From contig CAJXYI010000009.1 of NCBI GenBank assembly GCA_913063435.1, positions 1 through 61,016 on the forward strand: 61,016 nucleotides of DNA, given 5' to 3'. The translations under genes and the position numbers were made by a program. The stretch is from an uncultured Actinomycetales bacterium. GTDB lineage: Bacteria > Actinomycetota > Actinomycetes > S36-B12. Below are positions 54,456 through 61,016 of the stretch, one piece after another. Under the pieces are notes generated by a model that did no database searches, had not been told where the DNA came from, and worked only from the letters and a program-made list of their open reading frames with translations. Positions within the stretch are counted from its first letter, which is position 1, and every line of letters begins with the position of its first letter.

Positions 54456-55247
54456 GTGGGCACCTCCCATGCTGCGGCGTTCTTCGATCTCGACAAGACC
54501 ATCCTGGCCACCTCCAGTGCGTTGGCCTTCACCAAACCGTTCTACAAGGGTGGCCTGATCCGCCGCAGTGACGTCATCCGCAGCGCCTATGCCCAGTTCG
54601 TGTTCCTCGCATCGGGTGCGGATCACGATCAGATGGAAGCCATGCGCCAATACATGTCGAAACTCGTCACGGGATGGGATGTGGCCAAGGTCCGCGAGAT
54701 CGTTGCCGAGACCCTGGACGAGATCATCGATCCCGTGGTCTATGAGGAAGCGGTCGCACTCATCGAGTCGCATCAGGCCGCGGGACGTGACGTCATCATC
54801 ATCTCCTCGTCCGGTACTGAGGTCGTCGAGCCGATCGGAGCGCGCCTCGGAGTCGACCTCGCTGTCGGCACCCAGTTGGCCGTCGAGGATGGTTGCTACA
54901 CCGGCGAGATCCTGTTCTATGCCTATGGCGATGGCAAAGCCCAGGCGATGCGCGATCTCGCCGACGAGCGCGGTTACGACCTCGCCGAATCATTCGCCTA
55001 CACCGATTCGATCACCGACCTGCCGATGCTCGAGGCCGTCGGTTACCCGACTGCAGTCAATCCTGATTCGGCGTTGCGTGAGATCGCGGAGGCCCGCGAA
55101 TGGCCCGTCCAGGATTTTGCGAGACCGGTTGCGATGAAGTCGCGCATCTCGAACAAGCAGGCGGCTGCGGCCGCAGGTGCCAGCGCCGCTCTCGGTGCCG
55201 TTGCACTCGGTGCGACGTGGTACGCCCGTCACCGCCGCACGGGCTGA
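54456..55247 (+). CDS. HAD-IB family phosphatase (SerB-like)
   Basis: A 263-residue HAD hydrolase. The nucleophile Asp is in AFFDLDKTIL, motif II in IISSSGTE and motif III/IV in AYTDSITDLPML. The C-terminus has a single helix AAAAAGASAALGAVALGATW that may anchor it. The substrate is not certain. TACCCT lies 6 nt before the GTG start. It neighbours ssd as in mycobacteria. Confidence 0.88.
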   Translation: MGTSHAAAFFDLDKTILATSSALAFTKPFYKGGLIRRSDVIRSAYAQFVFLASGADHDQMEAMRQYMSKLVTGWDVAKVREIVAETLDEIIDPVVYEEAVALIESHQAAGRDVIIISSSGTEVVEPIGARLGVDLAVGTQLAVEDGCYTGEILFYAYGDGKAQAMRDLADERGYDLAESFAYTDSITDLPMLEAVGYPTAVNPDSALREIAEAREWPVQDFARPVAMKSRISNKQAAAAAGASAALGAVALGATWYARHRRTG

Positions 55248-55265
55248 ACCACCGAACCCCAGACG

Positions 55266-57053
55266 CTAGGGAGCGGCCGGTTCTGTCGGTGTCGGCTCAG
55301 GTGTCGGTGTCGGCTCGGGTGTCGGCGTCGGCTCGGGTGTCGGCGTCGGCTCGGGTGTCGGCGTCGGGGTCGGCGCCGCGATCGCGACCGTCAGCGTGAC
55401 CTGGGTGCCCTTGACCGCCGTCGTTCCTGCTGAAGGTGATTGCGACAGAACGGTCCCCGGCGCAACCGTCTGAGACTCCTCGTAGATCACGCTGACCTCG
55501 AACCCGGCTCCGGACAGGATCCCGCGCGCAGCACCTTCGGTTTCGCCGACGGTATTGGGCACCTGCACCCGACCGCTGGACACATCGATGCTGACGGTGG
55601 TGCCGACGTCCACCGATGTCCCCTCCGGTGGGTTCTGACCCAGGACATACCCCTCCGGCTGATCGGAATCGACCGGATTGACCGCACCGAGGACCAGCTT
55701 GGCGTCGGCAAGCGCCGTCTCGACGTCGGCGATCGAGGTGAGACCGACCAGCGGTGGAACGGTTGCCTTCTCCGCGCCTGCACTGATCGTGACGTTGACC
55801 GCCTGACCCTCCTCGAGTTGCTCACCGGGGATGGGCTGCTGTGCGATCACCGTGTCTACCGGGAGTTCGGAGACCTCCGGGGTCTGCACGCCCAGCACGA
55901 GTCCCTCGCGCTGCAACACGTTCTCCGCCTGCACGATGGTCAGTCCCGTCAGGTCGGGAACGGTGACCTTCGCTGCCGTCGTGCGACCGAGTACGAGTGC
56001 GGCCGCGAGTGCGACAAGACCCACGATCGCGAGGATGCCGATGATCAGTGCGACGAAGAACCCTGCTCCGCGCTGGGCTTTGCGCCCCCGCGGCTTGGCG
56101 GTGTCGATGGCATAGACCTCGGTCGGATCCACCACATCGAGCACCTGAGTGGGTGTCGCAACGACAGCGGGTACGGCGGCGGTTACCGGGCCGCCAACCG
56201 CGGCTGCATCGACGTCGAGGCGGAATTCGGCGGCGCTTTGATATCGGTCATCCGGGTTCTTGGCCAGGGAACGCATCACGACAGCGTCGATTGCCGGGGA
56301 GATCTCCGGATCGAGTTGCGAGGGTGGCAGCGCCTGTTCGCTGACGTGTTGATAGGCAACGGATACCGGCGAATCGCCGGTGAACGGTGGCTTTCCGGTC
56401 AGCAGTTCATAGAGCAGCACACCGGCGGAATACAGGTCACTGCGTGCATCGACGACCTCGCCACGTGCCTGTTCCGGTGACAGGTACTGGGCGGTTCCCA
56501 TCACCGTGGAGGCTGAGGTCATGGTGTGACCCACCTCGTTGATCGCACGGGCGATACCGAAGTCCATCACCTTGACTTCACCGGTGCGCGCGAGCATCAC
56601 ATTGGCCGGCTTGATATCTCGATGCACGATGCCGTGGCGATGCGCATAGTCGAGTGCGGCGAGTGTGCCGGAGATGATCTCCAGCGAGCGTTCGGGCATG
56701 AGTCGGCGACCCGAGGACACTAGTTGCCGCAGTGTCATGCCGTCGACGTATTCCATGACGATGTAGGGAACGATCGTCGTCTCGCCGTGGTCACCGAGCA
56801 CGTCCTCGCCGGTGTCATACACCGCGACGACGTTGGGGTGATTCAACGCGGCTGCCGATTGGCCCTCTCGGCGGAAGCGGGCCTGGAAGGCCGGGTCGCG
56901 AGCGAGATCGGGTCGCAGGATCTTGATCGCGACACGACGACCCAGGCGGACGTCACGGCCCTCCCACACCTCGGCCATGCCACCACGGCCGATGATGGAG
57001 ATGAGCTCGTAGCGATCACCGAGCGTGCGTTCCACGCCTGGTCCTTCAGTCAC
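55266..57053 (-). CDS. pknB: Serine/threonine kinase with PASTA domains
   Basis: A 595-residue membrane kinase. The kinase domain fills about 1-275: GRGGMAEVWEG, VAIKIL, HRDIKPANVM and DFGIAR. A helix at about 330-355 is followed by four PASTA repeats, then a C-terminal Pro-Thr-Glu tail from tandem DNA repeats. It phosphorylates division and wall proteins. GGGAGG lies 8 nt before the GTG. Only one kinase gene is seen in the cluster; pknA is absent. Confidence 0.93.
   Translation of the reverse strand: MTEGPGVERTLGDRYELISIIGRGGMAEVWEGRDVRLGRRVAIKILRPDLARDPAFQARFRREGQSAAALNHPNVVAVYDTGEDVLGDHGETTIVPYIVMEYVDGMTLRQLVSSGRRLMPERSLEIISGTLAALDYAHRHGIVHRDIKPANVMLARTGEVKVMDFGIARAINEVGHTMTSASTVMGTAQYLSPEQARGEVVDARSDLYSAGVLLYELLTGKPPFTGDSPVSVAYQHVSEQALPPSQLDPEISPAIDAVVMRSLAKNPDDRYQSAAEFRLDVDAAAVGGPVTAAVPAVVATPTQVLDVVDPTEVYAIDTAKPRGRKAQRGAGFFVALIIGILAIVGLVALAAALVLGRTTAAKVTVPDLTGLTIVQAENVLQREGLVLGVQTPEVSELPVDTVIAQQPIPGEQLEEGQAVNVTISAGAEKATVPPLVGLTSIADVETALADAKLVLGAVNPVDSDQPEGYVLGQNPPEGTSVDVGTTVSIDVSSGRVQVPNTVGETEGAARGILSGAGFEVSVIYEESQTVAPGTVLSQSPSAGTTAVKGTQVTLTVAIAAPTPTPTPEPTPTPEPTPTPEPTPTPEPTPTEPAAP
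55285..55374. repeat. 18-bp tandem repeat in the pknB 3' end
   Basis: About four and a half copies of gtcggcgtcggctcgggt (with minor C/T changes) encode the repeating PEPTPT tail. Such repeats can change copy number by slippage without shifting the frame because 18 is a multiple of three. Confidence 0.9.
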
Positions 57054-57117
57054 GACACATTCCTCCCGCTTCTAGACGCAGCAGTCTGGCAGGTCGTTCC
57101 CGTGATTCCGGTGCGGC

Positions 57118-58578
57118 TCACCTGAGGGCCGCCTCGATCACGGCACGGGCGATGGGTCCTGCGATCGCGTTCCCGCTGACCTCGTTGTCGCCGCCATCCT
57201 CAACGGCGACGGCGACGGCGATCTGGGGGTTCGTTGCCGGGGCCAGCGCCACCATCCAGGCCACCGGTGCGCCGTCCCTGCCCGTTTGCGCGGTTCCGGT
57301 CTTCGCACCGACGCTGACCACCTGGCCGTCGGGGGTCGTGATACCTCGAAGCACTCCTGCGGTCCCCCGATCGACGACCGCGACCATCATCTGGACAAGA
57401 TCTGCCGCATCTTCGGAGGTCATCGCCTGTTGGAACTCACGGGGGGCCGAGGTTCGCAGGATCGCAAGGTCGGGCCCGCGGATTTCCTGCACCAGATACG
57501 GCTCCATCACGACGCCGTTATTGCCGATACCGGCTGTCACCATCGCCATCTGCATCGCGGTGGCTCGTACATCGAACTGACCGATCGCGCTCAACGCCGT
57601 TTGCGGGGCATCCGGTGAATCCGGGAAGCGAGAGGTCGACGCGCGCAGCGGAGTGGTGAACGCGGTGTCGAAGCCGAATGCCTCCGCCTGTTCGCGGAGT
57701 GCATCAGCACCGAGCTCGTTGCCCAGCCAGGCGAACGCAGTGTTGCATGACTGTGCCAGCGCCTCGATCAGGGTGACCTGCTCGTCCGGGCCGCATTCCT
57801 CCCCTGTCCAGTTGCGCAGGGTGCGTGTGGACAGCGGCAGGTCATATTCGGCAGGTCCGGGCAGCACCGAATCGGGAGTGAACCGGCCCGAGGCCAAAGC
57901 TGCTGCTGCGGTCACGATCTTGAACGTCGACCCCGGTGGATTGAGCGCGACGATCGGTCGATTGATGAGTGGCTGCGCAGAGTCATCGAGCAGGGACTCG
58001 TAGTAATCCCGGATGGCTGCCGGGTCATGGGAAGACAGGATGTTCGGATCGAACGATGGGGCCTGCACCTGCGCCAGGATCCGTCCCGTCGATGGCTCGA
58101 TAGCCAAGACCGCGCCGCGGGTTCCCTGCAGTCCACGCCACGCGGCGTTTTGGGCACGGGCGTCAATCGTGGTGGTGACAGCTCCCCCGCGCGGCTGTCG
58201 ACCGGCGATCAATTGCTGAAGCCGGTCGACGAAGAACAGATCCGACGATCCCGACAGCACGTCGTTCTCGGTTCTCTCCAGGCCCGTCGCGCCGTACACG
58301 ATGGAATAGAAGCCCGTGACCGATGCGTATTTCTCGCCCTCGGGATACACCCGCAGATAGCGCAGCGTGCCGGCGGTTTCCACGGACCGGGCGACCGGAT
58401 CCGCACCGACGAGGATCGGCCCGCGTTCCCGGCCGTATTCCTCGAGCAGCACCCGCTGGTTGTCCGCTCGCGCCCGATAGTCATCGGAGCGATACACCTG
58501 GATGATCGTGACGTTGACCAGCAGTGCGATGAGCAGGAGAGCCAGAACGACGGACAGTCGGCGGATCGAACGCGTCAT
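57118..58578 (-). CDS. pbpA: Penicillin-binding protein 2 (FtsI/PbpA family)
   Basis: A 486-residue transpeptidase with an N-terminal membrane helix. The catalytic Ser is in PPGSTFKIVTAAA (SxxK), the SxN motif is SCN in AQSCNTAFAW, and KTG is in VGAKTGTAQT. It cross-links peptidoglycan. Start overlaps the ftsW/rodA stop by 4 nt. It is 64 nt before pknB. Confidence 0.93.
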   Translation of the reverse strand: MTRSIRRLSVVLALLLIALLVNVTIIQVYRSDDYRARADNQRVLLEEYGRERGPILVGADPVARSVETAGTLRYLRVYPEGEKYASVTGFYSIVYGATGLERTENDVLSGSSDLFFVDRLQQLIAGRQPRGGAVTTTIDARAQNAAWRGLQGTRGAVLAIEPSTGRILAQVQAPSFDPNILSSHDPAAIRDYYESLLDDSAQPLINRPIVALNPPGSTFKIVTAAAALASGRFTPDSVLPGPAEYDLPLSTRTLRNWTGEECGPDEQVTLIEALAQSCNTAFAWLGNELGADALREQAEAFGFDTAFTTPLRASTSRFPDSPDAPQTALSAIGQFDVRATAMQMAMVTAGIGNNGVVMEPYLVQEIRGPDLAILRTSAPREFQQAMTSEDAADLVQMMVAVVDRGTAGVLRGITTPDGQVVSVGAKTGTAQTGRDGAPVAWMVALAPATNPQIAVAVAVEDGGDNEVSGNAIAGPIARAVIEAALR

Positions 58579-59945
58579 CGCGACACCACCTGCGTCGGCA
58601 TCGAGGCCTCGTCAGGCTGTTCCTGCGCCGGGCGACGCGCGCGGTGGGAGATCACCAGGAGCAGGGCGATGATGATCCAGTTGGCGACGAGGGACGATCC
58701 GCCATAGGACAGGAACGGTGTGGTCAAACCGGTGAGGGGGATGAGTCGGGTGACACCGCCGACGATGACGAAGACCTGGATCGCCAGGGTGATCGACAAG
58801 CCGGCGGCGAGGAGTTGGCCGAAGGGGTCGCGAACGGCCACCGCAGTGCGCAGCCCGCGCTCGACCAGCACCGCGTAGAGCAGCAGGATCGCGATCAGAC
58901 CTGTGAGTCCGAGTTCCTCACCCAGCGCGGCTACGACGAAGTCGGTGTTGGCGAAGGGCACCAGGCTGGGGTAACCCCCACCGAGTCCGGTTCCCAGAAG
59001 CCCGCCATTGGCCAGGCCATAGAGCGATTGCACGATCTGGAACCCACCCGTGTCCGCGTAGGCGAAGGGATCCAGCCACACCTGCACTCGCACCCGGACG
59101 TGACCGAAAGCGAGATAGGCGAACACGGCACCGACGGCGAATAAGGCCCCGGCGAGGACGAACCAGGAACGACGTTGGGTGGCGATGTACAGCATCGAGA
59201 CGAACAGGCCGAAGAACAGCAGCGACGTGCCCAGATCCCGCTCGAAAATGAGCACTGCGAGTGACACGAGCCACACCACCAGGATCGGCCCGAGATCACG
59301 TGGACGGGGGAACTCGATGCCCAGGAATCGAGTGCGCACCAGCGCCAGGGAATCCCGGTTGACGACGAGATAGCCCGCGAAGAAGATCGTCAGCGTGATC
59401 TTGGCGAGTTCAGCGGGTTGGAAGGTCAATCCGCCGACACGCACCCACAGGGTCGCGCCGTTGACCGTCGTGCCGATCACCGGAGCAAGGGGAAGGATCA
59501 GCAGGATGATGCCGATAAGGCCTGCGGTGTAGGTGTATCGCTGCAGGATGCGATGGTCGCGAAGCGCCAGCAACACCAGCACGAACAGGGTGACGCCGAC
59601 GGCATACCAGGTCAGCTGGTTGTAGACATCGGGTGTGGGTGGCACCGCACCGACACGTTCGGCTCGCTGTGCCGCCGCGACATCGAGGCGATAGATCATC
59701 ACGAGTCCGAGGATGGTCAACAACGTCGCAAGGGGCAGCAGGAGCGGGTCGGCATACGGCACGCGCCACCGAACGATGACGTGTGCGATCAGCGCCAGCA
59801 CGCCGACGACTGCTGCGGTGATCCACAGACGGGGATGCAACCCTTCGCCGGTTGCCCAGCCCACCTGGACAGTGCCGAGGACTCCGAGTCCCCAGGCCAT
59901 CACGAGAAGGAGAAGTTCGAAGTTCCGGCGGGTGGGGTGCTTCAC
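58575..59945 (-). CDS. rodA: SEDS glycosyltransferase (FtsW/RodA)
   Basis: A 456-residue polytopic protein with ten helices. The SEDS core motifs GGLTFQPAELAKITL and FERDLGTSLLFFGLF are present, with a large extracellular loop containing GLANGGLLGTGLGGGYP. It polymerises lipid II with PbpA. GTG 59945 was chosen because it overlaps the pstP stop as GTGA; an ATG at 59996 would lie inside pstP. Confidence 0.92.
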   Translation of the reverse strand: MKHPTRRNFELLLLVMAWGLGVLGTVQVGWATGEGLHPRLWITAAVVGVLALIAHVIVRWRVPYADPLLLPLATLLTILGLVMIYRLDVAAAQRAERVGAVPPTPDVYNQLTWYAVGVTLFVLVLLALRDHRILQRYTYTAGLIGIILLILPLAPVIGTTVNGATLWVRVGGLTFQPAELAKITLTIFFAGYLVVNRDSLALVRTRFLGIEFPRPRDLGPILVVWLVSLAVLIFERDLGTSLLFFGLFVSMLYIATQRRSWFVLAGALFAVGAVFAYLAFGHVRVRVQVWLDPFAYADTGGFQIVQSLYGLANGGLLGTGLGGGYPSLVPFANTDFVVAALGEELGLTGLIAILLLYAVLVERGLRTAVAVRDPFGQLLAAGLSITLAIQVFVIVGGVTRLIPLTGLTTPFLSYGGSSLVANWIIIALLLVISHRARRPAQEQPDEASMPTQVVSR

Positions 59946-60510
59946 GGCTCGATCTCCAGCGTCGGACAACCCGCCGGTGGTCGGGGACGTTGGCATTCCG
60001 CAGCGCGTGCCGCCATCTCTTCAGCGATCCGTCGAGCATCGTCGAGACTGTCGGCAGCGATGCCCCGTTCGATCAGTTCCGCATCGAACACCGGAAGCTG
60101 GGCAACCTGAGTCTCGGTGATCTCAGTCGTGCGGTGCATCGGCACACCACCGACAGACCCGGGCAGGCCCTGATAGATCGTCACCCGACCCGCATCCGCC
60201 CCGACGTACCACTGGTTGCTCCACCAGACCGCGCCCAGTGCCGTCACCGCTCCCGCGATGACGGCGAGCACAGCCACGACGGCAACGACGATCCGTAGCG
60301 CCCGTCTCGACTGGGGTGAACGGCCTTTCGACGCCGACACGGCACTGATCTGCGCATCGATTCGCGGTATTTCCGAAGTCGGTGGCCCGCTCACCGGTGG
60401 GGGCGGCTCGGGACGATTGGGATCGGGCTGTGCATCATCTGGAAATCTGATCTGCGGCAGCCGCGATCGCACCCGTGGTTCCCCGGCAGCCCCTACGACG
60501 ACCGGCTCGT
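59942..60510 (-). pseudogene. pstP: PP2C-type phosphatase PstP, C-terminal part only
   Basis: About 185 residues remain: the juxtamembrane linker beginning near GAAGEPRVRS, a Pro-rich stretch, one helix RIVVAVVAVLAVIAGAV and the extracellular tail with WYVGADAGRVTIYQGLPG and GIAADSLDDARRIAEEM. PstP removes phosphate from PknB targets. The PP2C catalytic domain is lost at the right contig join, so the gene is probably intact in its own genome. Confidence 0.85.
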
Positions 60511-60520
60511 CTCCGGCGAT
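60490..60520. other. Right chimeric junction: actinobacterial to alphaproteobacterial DNA
   Basis: The minus-strand frame changes here from PstP linker to TraG coupling protein without a stop. The stretch encoding EPVVV is plausible for both proteins, so the join may lie in a short shared sequence. The exact base cannot be set. Confidence 0.8.
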
Positions 60521-61016
60521 GTTCAGGATCATTTCGTCGCGCTCAAGCTCTGCTACGGCGTGGCGATCGCCATAGCCTGAAACCGACGCCACCGACTCAC
60601 AGGCCAGCCCGCTCGTGGCGCCGAAAAACTGTTGGACGCGGCAATTGTTCAGGATCGTTTCCCAGGTCTTGGGGTAGATCCCCTTAAGCTGGCTGAGGTC
60701 CTGCCAGAACGACCAGATGCGCACGCCGTAGCCGCGCAAAAGGGTGATCGCCTGGCGCAGTTCGTTGAGCTAGCCCAGCTGGGCGGCTTCATCGATCAGG
60801 AAGAGGGTGGGGCGCTCAGGCTGGACGCGCCGCCGGGTGATCACGCTCATCAGAGCGCCGATCCAAAGGCGCAGAAGCGGGGCGTGGCTTTCCAGCTTGT
60901 CCGGCGGCAGGACCAGATAAAGCGTCATGGGCGCGCCGGTCAGCACGTCGTTGAGATTCAGATCCGAGGCGCTGAGATGGGTCTCCACATCGGCGCCCTT
61001 GCCGAAGTCGAGATGG
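60500..61016 (-). pseudogene. traG: TraG/VirD4 conjugative coupling protein, fragment with internal stop
   Basis: About 172 residues of the ATPase core. From the window edge: LTGAPMTLYLVLPPDKL, then Walker B LFLIDEAAQLG, and after the stop RGYGVRIWSFWQDLSQLKG and NNCRVQQFFGATS. Right after LG the codon is TAG (60770-60772) where the family has a Gln codon (CAG), a single C-to-T change. Both ends are cut by the window and the join. It is the only sign of a conjugative element. Confidence 0.85.

Overview
The window is a chimera of two unrelated genomes. Positions 1 to about 2110 and about 60500 to 61016 look alphaproteobacterial, most like Rhodobacterales. The left piece has the end of a HerA-like ATPase gene, an APH-type phosphotransferase gene, xseB and a cut ispA. 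The right piece is a cut traG/virD4 coupling-protein gene with an internal stop. The roughly 58.4 kb between them is continuous high-GC actinobacterial DNA (class Actinomycetes; I cannot name the order). Both joins fall inside genes: ispA runs into a PASTA protein on the opposite strand, and traG runs into pstP. An assembly misjoin is the simplest explanation, and no gene should be interpreted across either join.

Actinobacterial part, left to right. 2.1-12 kb: a cut PASTA membrane protein; a DUF222/HNH (13E12-type) gene with an SOS-like box; a methyltransferase stub next to that gene; a trans-acting enoyl reductase-like gene; a conserved actinobacterial protein; a compact minus-strand operon of sulfotransferase, HATPase-GNAT fusion and vapBC; and, divergent from it, a GntR regulator with a TauE/SafE permease. 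12-22 kb: a lipoprotein, a GH63-like hydrolase, heme oxygenase, bacterioferritin and its ferredoxin behind a double IdeR-like iron box, then a GT4, an alpha/alpha-barrel protein and a GH130 gene. 22-29 kb: membrane proteins, sirtuin, EamA transporter, holB, DUF2461 and tmk. 29-37.5 kb: topA, a membrane pyrophosphatase, a DEAD/DEAH helicase and the tadF-tadE-DUF4244 half of a Tad pilus locus. 37.7-50.7 kb: a block that separates the two halves of the tad locus, holding a tocopherol-cyclase-like gene, pntAA-pntAB-pntB, a hicAB pair between 43-bp direct repeats derived from the upp 3' end, upp, tRNA adenosine deaminase with its partner, tRNA-Ser(CGA), a UDP-GlcNAc 2-epimerase with a membrane GT2, and an operon of a secreted protein, a lipoprotein and a two-component system. 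50.7-55 kb: tadC, tadB, tadA, ssd and a HAD phosphatase. 55-60.5 kb: pknB, pbpA, ftsW/rodA and the 3' half of pstP, the conserved actinobacterial growth and division cluster.

How the genes fit together. The Tad genes would build a Flp-type pilus or secretion system. The pknB-pstP cluster would control peptidoglycan synthesis by reversible Ser/Thr phosphorylation. bfd, bfr and heme oxygenase would handle iron storage and recovery. pntAB and the pyrophosphatase couple redox and pyrophosphate to ion gradients. Many starts lack a Shine-Dalgarno but have a TAnnnT hexamer 6-8 nt upstream, which suggests leaderless transcripts. The strongest unusual signals are the duplicated upp 3' end around hicAB, the SOS-type box over a leaderless DUF222 promoter beside a broken methyltransferase, the split tad locus, and 11-bp-phased repeats before the two-component operon. 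Coordinates and motifs were read by eye; no database search was run.
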